Positions 18,915 to 28,329 are shown, numbered from the stretch's first letter. The stretch is DNA of 64,000 bases from Aurantibrevibacter litoralis (GCF_034651555.1 NZ_JAYEEQ010000006.1:144953-208952), one strand, 5' to 3'. Notes: a model not told the origin generated them from the letters alone. A program made the numbers and translations.

Positions 18915-19113
18915 ATAAAAAATTTCTTGAAACTGACTATCCCCGAGGCAAGCCATAGGGGTATTTCGCCAGTTTCATTTTGGCCTCTGGGCCAAAATCC
19001 GAAATTTTGTATTTTACCTCACCCGGAACTGCAAAAAGGCAGTTCCGACCTCTCCAAAGGAGAGGTAAATAGGAAACCCCCACCCAAGGGTCGGGGAATC
19101 TTTAGATTAAAAT
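18915..19113 (+). repeat. structured dispersed repeat, copy 1
   Basis: About 199 bases shared with copies at 31412 and 34225. It begins ATAAAAAATTTCTTG and ends GAATCTTTAGATT. Hairpins in order: outer arms GAAACTG (18929) and CAGTTTC (18970); ATTTTGGCC/GGCCAAAAT (18977-18998); CGGAACTGC/GCAGTTCCG with a six-base loop (19024-19047); ACCTCTCC/GGAGAGGT with loop AAA (19048-19066); a C-rich/G-rich stem (19077-19096). It also carries an open reading frame in this orientation, but comparison with copy 3 argues against coding. It lies between the M28 start and the pdhC terminator. Confidence 0.85.
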
Positions 19114-19218
19114 AGTCCACATTAAATTTTTGGGCTCCCTCCTTTTTGTAACGCTACACTCTAAAGTCCATAAAACCGATGATTTTCTGCGCTACCATAT
19201 AAAATTAGATGCCTAATG

Positions 19219-19252
19219 ACAAAAAGCATCCCAACCTCGGAATGCCTTTTGT
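19219..19252 (-). terminator. terminator of the pdhA-pdhC unit
   Basis: Read on the minus strand, a 14-base arm beginning ACAAAAGGC pairs fully with an arm ending in GCTTTTTGT around a six-base loop, allowing two G-U pairs. It sits 32 bases beyond the pdhC stop. Confidence 0.75.
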
Positions 19253-19283
19253 CCTAGGTGTTTTTCACTTGTTTTAATAATTC

Positions 19284-20921
19284 TTATGCCAACATGGTGA
19301 CAGGATTCTCCAGATACGCACGTAGCGTTTGTAAAAATTGTGCTCCTGTGGCACCGTCTACCGTTCGGTGATCGCATGCCAAGGTGAGCTTCATGGTATT
19401 ACCTACCACTATTTGTCCGTCCTTAACTACAGGTTTTTCTACAATGGCACCTACCGATAAAATGGCCGAATTAGGTTGATTGATTATGGACGTAAACTCT
19501 AAAATACCAAACATACCCAAATTGGATACTGTAAAGGTGCTTCCTTCCATTTCTGCTGGTGTCAATTTTTTGGTTTTTGCCCTTCCAGCCAAATCACGAA
19601 CGGCACTACCTATTTGCGTGAATCCCATTTGATCTGTAAATTTTAACACAGGTACTACCAAACCGTCTTCTACCGCTACGGCTACTCCAATATGAATGTG
19701 TTTATTGTATCGTGTAGTATCTCCATTCCAAGTGGTGTTCACTTGCGGGTGCTTTCGCAAGGCCATGGCACAGGCTTTTACTACCATATCATTAAAAGAC
19801 ACCTTTGTATCTGGCAAACTATTAATCTGCGTTCGAGATGCGATGGCATTGTCCATGGTTACCTCTATCACCAAATAATAGTGCGGCGCACTGAATTTGG
19901 ATTCGGACAAACGCTTGGCAATGACCTTTCGCATTTGCGAATTTTTAACTTCTTCACTGCCTTCTTCACCTACGGGAAGGGCTACGGGCATTCCCTCTTT
20001 CTTATCTGAAGTTGCGGCTGTAGCATCCGCCACTGGTTCGGATTTCTTTTGAGGCTTATACGTTTCAATATCCTTTTTTACAATTCTTCCATGATCTCCA
20101 GAGCCCTTAATCTCCGATATATCTATTCCTTTTTCTTCCGCAATTTTTTTAGCCAAGGGCGAAATAAAAATACGCTGACCATCAGTTGATGTTTTCGTCG
20201 GTGGAGTATCTTCATTTTTTGCTTCGGACTTCGTATCCGCCTGAGGACTTTCTTCTTTTTTTGCTTCGGCTGGTTTGGCGTTTAAAACACTATCTACATT
20301 AGTACCCTCGGGACCAATAACGGCCAACACGGTATCTACTGCGGCCGTTTCTCCTTCTTGTATCCCAACATATAATAGCGTACCGGAATAGAAAGATTCA
20401 AATTCCATGGTAGCCTTATCGGTTTCTATTTCGGCCAAAATATCGCCTTCTTCCACCTTATCGCCCACTTTTTTTAACCAAGAAGCTACAGTGCCCTCTT
20501 CCATAGTATCGCTAAGTCTAGGCATTTTTACGATCTCCACTCCTTCCGGAATTTCTGAAGGGGTCGTTGCTGTTTTTTGCTCAGCAACAATTTCCTTTTT
20601 TTCTGTGTTTTTTATTTCTTCTTTGGCCGGTGAATCGGCATTCGTAGCCTCGCTTCCATTTATTAATGCTGATATGTCTTCGCCTTCATTGCCAATAATA
20701 GCCAACAACGAATCCACAGGTGCACCATCGCCTTCCTCAATACCAATATATAGTAAGGTTCCTTCATGAAAAGATTCGAATTCCATTGTCGCCTTATCGG
20801 TTTCTATTTCGGCCAAAATATCGCCTTCAGAAACTTTATCTCCTACTTTTTTAAGCCACTTAGCTACGGTACCTTCTTCCATGGTATCACTAAGTCTAGG
20901 CATATTTATCACCTCTGCCAT
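19284..20921 (-). CDS. pdhC: pyruvate dehydrogenase complex E2 (dihydrolipoamide acetyltransferase)
   Basis: A 545-residue E2 with two near-identical lipoyl domains (ETDKATME with lipoyl lysines K43 and K169), acidic/Ala-Pro-type linkers, an E3-binding domain (ISPLAKKIAEEKGIDISEIKG) at about 255-290, and the catalytic chloramphenicol-acetyltransferase-like domain ending in ACDHRTVDGATG. It transfers acetyl groups from E1 to CoA. It lies four bases after pdhA in the same unit. The two lipoyl domains probably arose by internal duplication. E1 beta and E3 are not in the window. Confidence 0.97.
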   Translation of the reverse strand: MAEVINMPRLSDTMEEGTVAKWLKKVGDKVSEGDILAEIETDKATMEFESFHEGTLLYIGIEEGDGAPVDSLLAIIGNEGEDISALINGSEATNADSPAKEEIKNTEKKEIVAEQKTATTPSEIPEGVEIVKMPRLSDTMEEGTVASWLKKVGDKVEEGDILAEIETDKATMEFESFYSGTLLYVGIQEGETAAVDTVLAVIGPEGTNVDSVLNAKPAEAKKEESPQADTKSEAKNEDTPPTKTSTDGQRIFISPLAKKIAEEKGIDISEIKGSGDHGRIVKKDIETYKPQKKSEPVADATAATSDKKEGMPVALPVGEEGSEEVKNSQMRKVIAKRLSESKFSAPHYYLVIEVTMDNAIASRTQINSLPDTKVSFNDMVVKACAMALRKHPQVNTTWNGDTTRYNKHIHIGVAVAVEDGLVVPVLKFTDQMGFTQIGSAVRDLAGRAKTKKLTPAEMEGSTFTVSNLGMFGILEFTSIINQPNSAILSVGAIVEKPVVKDGQIVVGNTMKLTLACDHRTVDGATGAQFLQTLRAYLENPVTMLA

Positions 20922-20924
20922 TCC

Positions 20925-21923
20925 TTATAATTTATGTTGTATAAATGGATAATCCTTTTGATCGTATACCATGTCATAAAGTTGCTGTACGGGTGGATAG
21001 TCGGACTCATCGGCAAATTTTTCGCACTCGGTCACCAAACTTTTCACTCGATTATCTATCTGTTTTATTTCTTCGTCTGTGGCGTAACTTTTCTCTTTAA
21101 TCACCTGCAACACTTGCGATATAGGATCTATTTTTTTGTATTCTTCTACCTCGTCTTTAGTGCGATAATGCTGGGCATCTGACATGGAATGACCTCGGTA
21201 CCGATAGGTTTTCATCTCCAAAAAGGTAGGCCCTCCACCACTCCGAGCACGGTCTATGGCTTTACTCATTTCCTCTGCTACTTTAACAGGATCCATACCG
21301 TCTACAGGACCGCAAGGCATTTCGTATCCCAATCCCAATTTCCATATTTCGGTAGAATGCGAAGTTCTGGCTACGGAAGTTCCCATGGCATAGCCGTTAT
21401 TCTCACAAATAAAAACTACGGGTAACTGCCAAAGCATGGCCAAATTAAATGTTTCGTGAAGCGATCCTTGTCGCACGGCACCATCGCCCATATAGCACAG
21501 GGTAACGGCATCTCTCTTAAAATATTTATCGGCAAAAGCCAAACCCGCACCTAAGGGAATCTGGCCGCCAACAATTCCATGTCCTCCATAAAAACGATGT
21601 TCTTTAGAAAAAATATGCATAGAACCTCCCATTCCTTGTGAAGTGCCGGTAACCTTACCGTATAGCTCGGCCATTACTCTTTTTGGGTCTACGCCCATAC
21701 CAATGGGTTGCACGTGGTTTCTGTAGGCGGTAATCATACGATCTTTGGTTAAGTCCATTGCATGCAAGGCACCCGCCAAAACCGCCTCCTGTCCATTGTA
21801 CAGGTGAAGAAATCCCCTAACTTTTTGCTGAATATAAACTGCGGCTAATTTATCTTCAAATTTGCGCCAAAACAACATGTCCTCATACCACTTGAGGTAG
21901 ACTTCTTTTGTGATTTTTTTCAT
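20925..21923 (-). CDS. pdhA: pyruvate dehydrogenase E1 component, alpha subunit
   Basis: A 332-residue E1 alpha with the thiamine-diphosphate motif GDGAVRQGSLHETFNLAMLW and the phosphorylation-loop-like YRYRGHSMSD. I chose the ATG at 21923 (MKKITKEVYLKWY), a standard N-terminus; the frame extension to 21968 runs into the -7 element CAAAAATA region. It decarboxylates pyruvate and reduces the E2 lipoyl arm, but E1 beta must come from elsewhere. Upstream on the same strand is cdd, 127 bases away. Confidence 0.95.
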   Translation of the reverse strand: MKKITKEVYLKWYEDMLFWRKFEDKLAAVYIQQKVRGFLHLYNGQEAVLAGALHAMDLTKDRMITAYRNHVQPIGMGVDPKRVMAELYGKVTGTSQGMGGSMHIFSKEHRFYGGHGIVGGQIPLGAGLAFADKYFKRDAVTLCYMGDGAVRQGSLHETFNLAMLWQLPVVFICENNGYAMGTSVARTSHSTEIWKLGLGYEMPCGPVDGMDPVKVAEEMSKAIDRARSGGGPTFLEMKTYRYRGHSMSDAQHYRTKDEVEEYKKIDPISQVLQVIKEKSYATDEEIKQIDNRVKSLVTECEKFADESDYPPVQQLYDMVYDQKDYPFIQHKL

Positions 21924-21965
21924 TAAATGCTCTTTTTTAGTAATTGATTCCTTAGAATCGGAAAA

Positions 21966-21973
21966 CAAAAATA
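21966..21973 (-). promoter_or_regulatory. -7 promoter element of pdhA
   Basis: TATTTTTG on the minus strand fits TAnnTTTG and lies 42 bases before the chosen start at 21923. No TTG is found at the usual spacing. Confidence 0.45.
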
Positions 21974-22050
21974 CACATATAAATCAATAGGGGAAAAAAA
22001 TTAAAGTAAAAGCTATGGCTAAAAACACATTTGCATGGCCTTTGGTTATT

Positions 22051-22533
22051 TCACAAAAGAGACCCATCAAAGGCAAAAGGCAACAGATTGGATATTGAAT
22101 TACATTTAATAACCTGTCCCTCTTGACCCATAAATAAGATTTCTATGGGTTCCTGCTGTTTGTTTTCATATTCGGCTAAAGTTTGCCTACAATTTCCGCA
22201 TGGGGCTACGGGAGTTTTAACAACTTGGCTTTGGGACGATGCCGAAATGGCCATCCTTTTCATTTGTGCCTGCGGATATTGAGAGGCGGCATAAAAAATA
22301 GTGACACGCTCGGCACATAGGCCCGACGGATACGCCGCATTCTCCTGATTGTTTCCGGAAATAATCCTACCATTAGACAAGTACACCGCGGCACCCACAT
22401 AGAAGTTTGAATACGGTGCATAGGCCTTTTCTCTTGCCTCTATCGCTACAGTCATTAAATGCTGATCTTCCGAGGGAAGGTCTTTGAAAGAATCGTAAAC
22501 CAAAACTTCAAAACTAACTTGGCGCTTTTTCAT
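22051..22533 (-). CDS. cdd: cytidine deaminase
   Basis: At 160 residues this is a tetrameric-type cytidine deaminase converting cytidine/deoxycytidine to uridine forms. The zinc/catalytic motifs are GLCAERVTIF (Cys plus the proton-shuttling Glu) and APCGNCRQTLAEY (two Cys). NFYVGAAVY supplies the substrate-binding strand. It lies between porV and pdhA on the same strand, the usual flavobacterial order. A strong terminator separates it from porV, so it needs its own promoter, which I could not place. Confidence 0.95.
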   Translation of the reverse strand: MKKRQVSFEVLVYDSFKDLPSEDQHLMTVAIEAREKAYAPYSNFYVGAAVYLSNGRIISGNNQENAAYPSGLCAERVTIFYAASQYPQAQMKRMAISASSQSQVVKTPVAPCGNCRQTLAEYENKQQEPIEILFMGQEGQVIKCNSISNLLPFAFDGSLL

Positions 22534-22649
22534 ATTACATGTGGCTTGTTATTGACCGGGAAACGATAAAAAATAAATTACTTTACGCAATCTGTAATGG
22601 TCTTTTTTCCGGTAAAATTACAATGTACCCAATTCGGCCTCCAATGTAC

Positions 22650-22689
22650 AAAAAACAAAACCTGCTCTGTAGCAGGTTTTGTTTTTTTT
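22650..22689 (-). terminator. strong terminator after porV
   Basis: A perfect 15-base-pair inverted repeat (core ACCTGCT/AGCAGGT flanked by A and T runs) with a four-base loop. It can act in both directions, but the only gene ending here is porV, 18 bases away on the minus strand. Confidence 0.85.
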
Positions 22690-22707
22690 ATTACAATACG
22701 GTATAAA

Positions 22708-23853
22708 TTAGTCGTTATACATTTCGTTTCCCAAATTAAAAGTTAGCGAAAAACGCAGGGTGTTTTCTAACGGGTTTCTAACTTGTGCCGTAGAAAACAA
22801 ATAAGACAAATCTATTTGTGCCGCCCTGTATTTAAAGCCAGCACCCAAAGTAAAAAACTGTCGCGACCCTTTCAATTCATTTTCATTAAAATAACCCGCC
22901 CTAAGCATAAATGCCTCTTGATAGGCATATTCTGCCCCCAAAGCCCATGTAACTTCTCTTAATTCCTCGCTAAAACCATCTGGCGCATCACCGAAAGATT
23001 CAAAAACGCCACTTAAAAAACCAATTTCTTGATACCGAGCATTGTCGTCTGCATCAATATCGCCATCACCGTCAAAATCCCGTGGTGTGGGCACTAATAA
23101 TTTATTGAATTCAGTAGTAATACCCAACACATTGTCTTGATCTAAAATAAAATCGAAACCTACTCCAAACTTGAGATTTGTAGGTAAAAAGTTCTCCTGC
23201 CCTCCTTCATCGTATTGCAATTTACCACCTAAATTGGAAATGTTAAACCCGGCTCTCCATCGGCCATCGAAGTTGTTATACGCAATTTCTCTAGATCGAT
23301 AAAAACCTGCAACATCTACCGCAAAACTATTGGCTGCCTGTGAATCTGTGGTAGCATCATCTTGAAATCGCAAATTAGAACTAATGAACCTGCCGGCTAC
23401 CGCCATAGAAAACTGGTCGCTAAGTTTCAAGGCATACGATCCGTCTAATGCAATTTCATTAGGTTTTACAATTCTTGGGGCATCTATTGCACTTTGGCGC
23501 AATTCTATTTCGCCTAAAGTAAAAAAGCGCAAGCTAACTGCAAAGGCACTTCTATCATTTAATTTATTATAAAAGCTGGCATTTAACAAGGCAATATCCG
23601 TAACCAGACTTTCCAAATAAGGAGTGTAGCTGGCACCTATACCCATTTCTTGACTTGCAAAGGCATATTTGGCAGGATTCCATTGTTGTGAAAAGGCATC
23701 TGCCGAGGTAGCCACGCCCATATCTCCCATGCCTGCCGCCCTGGCATCTGCTGCAATGGTTAAGAACGGAACCGCCGTAGTAATTACTCTATTCTCTTGA
23801 GCCGAAACTTTAAAAAACAGAATAATCGCAGTAAGTATCCAAAGTTTTTTCAT
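22708..23853 (-). CDS. porV: type IX secretion system outer membrane protein PorV (LptO)
   Basis: A 381-residue beta-barrel protein with a signal peptide (residues 1-19). The N-terminal region with ITTAVPFLTIAADARAAGMGD is characteristic of PorV. It works as a shuttle in the type IX secretion system, carrying cargo from the translocon SprA to the attachment complex with the sortase PorU. In flavobacteria porU normally lies directly upstream; here the 427 bases upstream contain no porU. The gene is followed by a strong terminator. Confidence 0.94.
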   Translation of the reverse strand: MKKLWILTAIILFFKVSAQENRVITTAVPFLTIAADARAAGMGDMGVATSADAFSQQWNPAKYAFASQEMGIGASYTPYLESLVTDIALLNASFYNKLNDRSAFAVSLRFFTLGEIELRQSAIDAPRIVKPNEIALDGSYALKLSDQFSMAVAGRFISSNLRFQDDATTDSQAANSFAVDVAGFYRSREIAYNNFDGRWRAGFNISNLGGKLQYDEGGQENFLPTNLKFGVGFDFILDQDNVLGITTEFNKLLVPTPRDFDGDGDIDADDNARYQEIGFLSGVFESFGDAPDGFSEELREVTWALGAEYAYQEAFMLRAGYFNENELKGSRQFFTLGAGFKYRAAQIDLSYLFSTAQVRNPLENTLRFSLTFNLGNEMYND

Positions 23854-24280
23854 TGTTCATTTTTCGTTTAGTTGGTTCCAAAAATCCTAATAAATACTGA
23901 TATACTAAAATAATTTAGTTGTAATACACAATAACGACCATTTCATCGATATCTTGTGCTTGTGTTAAATTATTTTTATTTCCCCGCAAAATAGGGTGTT
24001 TTGCAGTCCAAAATGTCTCTTGAATATCCTATAGCGATATTAAAAACCGTTGGATTTATGATAGCGTATCATACTAATCCTAATTTTAGTCCGTTATTGG
24101 GAAAGAGGCCTGCCCGTCGCTTTTTAAAACGTTAGCGCCATAGGGCTCAAAAATTTTGTAGTCCTGTAAAATATAATGTGTAATTCATCGTTTTATTTGC
24201 CAAAAGAGCCTTTAACTAATTTAAAATATGAATTTCAGAATGCTATAGTGGCAGTCTGCTTTTGATCTCAAGTCCTTATT

Positions 24281-25945
24281 ATGAAAAAACAATGTATTAA
24301 AGTTGTACTCTCGTGTCTTGTTGTAGCAGTTGGTGTTTCCGGCTGCAAAAAAACCTCCACGTCGAAAAATACATCGCGAGCCACCGGCTGGAAAATTAAT
24401 GCCAAAGAAGGTGGTTTTCAATACAATTCTGACTTTAAGGAGCAGGAAACAGCTCCCGGTCTCGTATTCATAGAAGGGGGTACGTTTACCAAAGGAAAAG
24501 TGCAAGATGACGTCATGCGCGATTGGAACAACACCGCTACCCAACAACACGTGCAGTCCTTTTATATGGATGAAACTGAAGTTACCAATGTCATGTACTT
24601 GGAGTATTTAGATTACCTAAAAGCGGTTTACCCTCCAGACAACCCTAGCTATGCTCATATTTATACGGGTGCTCTACCAGATACTTTGGTTTGGCGTAAT
24701 AGATTGGGCTTTAATGAGACTATGACCAACAATTATTTGCGACACCCTGCCTATTCGGAATATCCGGTAGTTGGCGTGAATTGGATACAAGCTACCCAAT
24801 TTGCAGAGTGGCGTACAGACCGAGTTAATGAGGTGATGTTAGAGCGGGAAGGTTTTCTGGCCAAGGATGCCAAATACAAAGCCATGAACGGGGAAATTGC
24901 AGGCACCTTTAGTACAGAAGCGTATTTAAACAGGCCCGAATCGGTGTACGAAGGCCAGATCGATTCTTTACAAGGTAAGAAAAAGAAAGATTCTATTTCC
25001 GCCTTTGCCAAAAGAAGCAGCGGGATTATATTGCCGGAATACCGATTACCCACTGAAACCGAATGGGAGTATGCCGCACAAGCCAATGTGGGCAACCGAG
25101 AATACAACAATTACCGAGGACGGAAAAAATACCCTTGGGAAGGCGATTATACTCGAAATGGCCAACGTGTAGGTCGTGGCGATCAATTAGCCAACTTTAA
25201 ACAAGGAAAAGGCGATTACGGTGGTATTGCCGGATGGTCCGATGACGGTGCTGATATTACGGCCGAAGTGAAGTCTTACAAACCCAACGATCATGGTCTT
25301 TATGATATGGCCGGTAACGTTTCCGAATGGGTGGCCGATGTGTATCGCCCTATTGTAGATGATGAGATAAGTGATTTTAATTACTACCGAGGCAATGTGT
25401 ACATGAAAAGTGCCATTGGCAAAGATGGTAAAGTAGACGTACTCGGCAAGGAATCTATAGTGTACGACACGCTTCCTAATGGTAAGATTATTGCTGTAAA
25501 TTTACCCGGTGAAATAAAAATGGTACCGGTAAACGAAGATGAAACCTATCTTCGTACAAACTTTTCGGCTAGTGATAACAGAGGCTACCGAGACGGTGAC
25601 CCTGGATCGACACGGTTTTTTGATCGCTTTAGTAGCGACGAAGACGAACAGGACGATAAAAAGATGTATAATGCACCAAAACCCATTGTACAATCGGATT
25701 CTCTTGGCAACTTAATAAGACAGTACGATAAATCGAACAACAGAACCTCACTCATCAACAATGAAGTTCGGGTGTTTAAAGGAGGTTCCTGGCGCGATAG
25801 AGCGTTTTGGTTAGACCCTGCGCAACGACGTTACTTACCGCAATATATGGCTACGGATTACATTGGTTTTAGATGTGCCATGTCTCGAGTAGGTTCAAAA
25901 TCGAAAACTAAAAATAAAACTATCCGAGGAAAAAAAGCAAAATAA
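24281..25945 (+). CDS. gldJ: gliding motility lipoprotein GldJ
   Basis: A 554-residue lipoprotein (lipobox ending at C22) with a formylglycine-generating-enzyme-like (FGE-sulfatase) domain: LVFIEGGTFTKG, DETEVTNVMYLEYL, EYRLPTETEWEYAA, GNVSEWVADVY, and the C-terminal FKGGSWRDRAFWLDP and YIGFRCAM. GldJ supports GldK and the type IX secretion and gliding machinery. The gene is transcribed away from porV, with a 427-base region between starts. A clear terminator follows 20 bases after the stop. Confidence 0.96.
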   Translation: MKKQCIKVVLSCLVVAVGVSGCKKTSTSKNTSRATGWKINAKEGGFQYNSDFKEQETAPGLVFIEGGTFTKGKVQDDVMRDWNNTATQQHVQSFYMDETEVTNVMYLEYLDYLKAVYPPDNPSYAHIYTGALPDTLVWRNRLGFNETMTNNYLRHPAYSEYPVVGVNWIQATQFAEWRTDRVNEVMLEREGFLAKDAKYKAMNGEIAGTFSTEAYLNRPESVYEGQIDSLQGKKKKDSISAFAKRSSGIILPEYRLPTETEWEYAAQANVGNREYNNYRGRKKYPWEGDYTRNGQRVGRGDQLANFKQGKGDYGGIAGWSDDGADITAEVKSYKPNDHGLYDMAGNVSEWVADVYRPIVDDEISDFNYYRGNVYMKSAIGKDGKVDVLGKESIVYDTLPNGKIIAVNLPGEIKMVPVNEDETYLRTNFSASDNRGYRDGDPGSTRFFDRFSSDEDEQDDKKMYNAPKPIVQSDSLGNLIRQYDKSNNRTSLINNEVRVFKGGSWRDRAFWLDPAQRRYLPQYMATDYIGFRCAMSRVGSKSKTKNKTIRGKKAK

Positions 25946-25965
25946 TCCTCTTAAAAAATGATCTT

Positions 25966-25995
25966 AAAAGCCCTTTTCCGAAAGGGCTTTTTTTA
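25966..25995 (+). terminator. terminator of gldJ
   Basis: An 11-base-pair stem AAAAGCCCTTT/AAAGGGCTTTT with a four-base loop and a following T run, lying just before murF. Confidence 0.85.
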
Positions 25996-26007
25996 TATCT
26001 TGGCGGT

Positions 26008-27282
26008 ATGACTATAGCCGAATTGCATCACCTTTTTTTAGATTATCCTACCGTTTGTACCGATAGCAGATCTATACCTGCACAAAGTATTTTCTTTGCC
26101 CTAAAAGGAACTCATTTTAACGGAAACGCTTTTGCAGCCGAAGCCCTTAATAAAGGTGCGGCATACGCTGTAGTGGACGAAAAACAATATGCCACCTCAA
26201 CGCATATCATTGTTGTTGACGATGTGTTAGAAACGCTTCAAAACCTAGCCCGGTATCACCGTAATTATTGTACCGCAACTATTATTGCACTTACGGGAAG
26301 CAATGGAAAAACAACCACAAAAGAGCTAATCTACAACGTACTCTCAAAAAAATATAAGACCATTGCCACCAAAGGGAATTTAAATAATCATATTGGGGTG
26401 CCGCTAACCTTACTCTCGATCGAAGCAGACACCGAAATAGCTATTGTGGAAATGGGTGCAAATCATCAAAAAGAAATCGCTTTTTTATGTAGCATTGCAA
26501 CACCGGATTTTGGCTATATCACCAACTTTGGAAAGGCTCACTTAGAAGGATTTGGTGGGGAAGAAGGTGTTATTAAAGGAAAAAGTGAACTTTATGATTA
26601 TCTTATTTCCCATAATAAAAGGGTTTGCATAAACGCAGACGATCCTATACAGCAATTGAAATGGCGCCAACACCAGCCTACCTTCGGCTTTAGTGAATCG
26701 GACAACAAATTTTACCATATCCAATTTTTAGAAGCCAATCCTTTTGTGCATCTAAGTGGGGCAAACACCCTAATAGAAACGCAATTGATCGGAAGCTATA
26801 ATTTTCACAATTGTGCGGCAGCCGTAGCGTTTGGCCTCTATTTAAAAGTACCCTTAATTGCTATAAAAGCTGCTATTGAAGCCTATATTCCAAAAAACAA
26901 TCGTTCTCAGCTGCTTCAAAAGAACGGCCACCATATTATTTTAGATGCCTATAATGCCAATCCGAGTAGCATGAAAGCCGCTTTGGACAATTTTAAAATG
27001 CTATCGGGGGAACGGAAAGTTCTTTTTTTGGGTGATATGTTTGAACTGGGTGCCGCAGCCGAAGAGGAACACCAACGTATCGTGGATCATGTTTCGGAGC
27101 TTGGTTTTGAAAAAGTGATTTTGGTGGGAGAAAATTTTTATAGAACCACATGTAGTTTCCCTAAATTCCGAACCTATTCAGATCTTGAAGTAAATATAGC
27201 GAACCTAGGGCTTCATAAAAACCAAATACTCATCAAAGGCTCCAGAGGAATGGCTTTAGAGCGAATTTTGGAGGCACTGTAA
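26008..27282 (+). CDS. murF: UDP-N-acetylmuramoyl-tripeptide--D-alanyl-D-alanine ligase
   Basis: A 424-residue Mur ligase with the ATP-binding loop TGSNGKTTT (residues 96-104), the central NLNNHIGVPLTLL and VEMGANHQKEI motifs and the C-terminal DAYNANPSSM. It adds D-Ala-D-Ala to the UDP-MurNAc tripeptide, the last cytoplasmic peptidoglycan precursor step. Length and N-terminus match MurF. It starts 12 bases after the gldJ terminator, so it probably has its own promoter around TATCTTGG just upstream, a poor consensus match. Confidence 0.95.
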   Translation: MTIAELHHLFLDYPTVCTDSRSIPAQSIFFALKGTHFNGNAFAAEALNKGAAYAVVDEKQYATSTHIIVVDDVLETLQNLARYHRNYCTATIIALTGSNGKTTTKELIYNVLSKKYKTIATKGNLNNHIGVPLTLLSIEADTEIAIVEMGANHQKEIAFLCSIATPDFGYITNFGKAHLEGFGGEEGVIKGKSELYDYLISHNKRVCINADDPIQQLKWRQHQPTFGFSESDNKFYHIQFLEANPFVHLSGANTLIETQLIGSYNFHNCAAAVAFGLYLKVPLIAIKAAIEAYIPKNNRSQLLQKNGHHIILDAYNANPSSMKAALDNFKMLSGERKVLFLGDMFELGAAAEEEHQRIVDHVSELGFEKVILVGENFYRTTCSFPKFRTYSDLEVNIANLGLHKNQILIKGSRGMALERILEAL

Positions 27283-27312
27283 ATCTCCAAACCAGCTCGC
27301 ATTATACGTGTG

Positions 27313-27387
27313 TGGGATATACTGGATTCGAACCAGTGACCTCTGCCCTGTCAAGGCAGCGCTCTAAACCAACTGAGCTAATATCCC
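27313..27387 (-). tRNA. tRNA-Val(GAC)
   Basis: A full cloverleaf on the minus strand: acceptor GGGATAT/ATATCCC, D arm GCTC/GAGC, anticodon stem CTGCC/GGCAG with loop TTGACAG (anticodon GAC), T arm ACTGG TTCGAAT CCAGT. CCA is not encoded. Confidence 0.97.
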
Positions 27388-27427
27388 AAGGCACTCCACT
27401 TTTGTGAAATCGCTTTTCAAAAGTCTG

Positions 27428-27435
27428 CAAATATA
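27428..27435 (-). promoter_or_regulatory. -7 promoter element of tRNA-Val(GAC)
   Basis: TATATTTG on the minus strand, a perfect TAnnTTTG, 41 bases upstream of the mature tRNA 5' end. No TTG is visible at 17-23 bases spacing. Confidence 0.55.
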
Positions 27436-27907
27436 TAAAAATCCCCTATTTTTAAATCGGATGGCTCCCAAAAAAAATAGAACTCACGGCCATCTGCCCA
27501 AAACCTCAAAGATAAGATGTGCTTCCCTCTTTTGATGCGTCTATAAAAACAACTAAGCAAGCCTAATGCCTCAAAGTACTTCTAAACATCAACAAATCTA
27601 TGCCAATATAATTCAATGCATCCAAAATCCGTCTGTTTAATTGATCTCAAATACAGGAAAATACCGCTCTGACAGTAACGTCATGAACAACGGATTTAGA
27701 ATACAAAATTCTATCGTAATCAACTAAATTATTTCGCAAATGCTCCTCTAAAGACTAGGTAAAACACACTATCGACACCAACAAAACCAGAACCTGTTAC
27801 AATTGCTGCTCATCCATTTCACTTTAGATGAGTATAGATGCAGCGTATTATCTTAGTGCATGGTATGAGGAAATCTATATTTTTGTCTTACTAAGGACCA
27901 AAACAAA
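27436..27907. other. gene-free stretch
   Basis: About 470 bases between the tRNA-Val promoter and the hairpin at 27908. I see no gene, tRNA or repeat shared with the rest of the window in it. Confidence 0.6.
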
Positions 27908-27947
27908 TAGAACCACCCGGTACCAAATCGTATGCAGGGTGGTTCTA
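27908..27947 (-). terminator. probable terminator after the CCC-motif gene
   Basis: A perfect 11-base-pair inverted repeat TAGAACCACCC/GGGTGGTTCTA around an 18-base loop. Read on the minus strand it is followed by TTTGTTTT, and it is 60 bases past the stop at 28008. Confidence 0.6.
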
Positions 27948-28007
27948 AAGGAGACAGAAACGGCATGAGTCCCTAACACCGTACTGATATCTTTATGGAG
28001 CGTTCTA

Positions 28008-28316
28008 CTAGGATCCGCCTGCAGCAGCTACGGTAAAAAAGGCAATGATAACCCCAAAATAGAGAATGAACAAGAATAACATAATAAGGGATAATACCAG
28101 ACCAATATAAGATAGTACTTTACCGGTCTTGGCATTTTCATAGCCGGTGTACATACCCGGATTCTGAAGGTAGATCCGTTTGGCCTTGCCGGCACTATTA
28201 AGACCAATAATACTGAATATAATGGCAAAGGGGCCACAACAAATGAGTGCCCCCACAATAGAGATAATACCCATGGTAAGGGCATTACTAGCGCCCGGTA
28301 GTGATTCTTGGCTCAT
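28008..28316 (-). CDS. CCC-motif small membrane protein
   Basis: A 102-residue protein with two hydrophobic hairpins separated by a basic loop. The first contains a cysteine cluster ALICCGPFA near residues 23-31. Between the helices lies NPGMYTGYENAKTGKVLSYIG, the connecting pattern of flavobacterial CCC-motif proteins. It forms a three-gene minus-strand run with a second paralogue (13-base gap) and a DUF2752 protein. The role of the family is unknown; helical cysteine clusters might bind metal or be acylated, which is speculation. Confidence 0.8.
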   Translation of the reverse strand: MSQESLPGASNALTMGIISIVGALICCGPFAIIFSIIGLNSAGKAKRIYLQNPGMYTGYENAKTGKVLSYIGLVLSLIMLFLFILYFGVIIAFFTVAAAGGS

Positions 28317-28329
28317 GACTTCTAATTTT

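Noticed and set aside
18759..19115. 118-codon ORF over repeat copy 1
   Set aside because: The frame is broken by a loop-length change in repeat copy 3 while the stems persist, so the repeat is structural.
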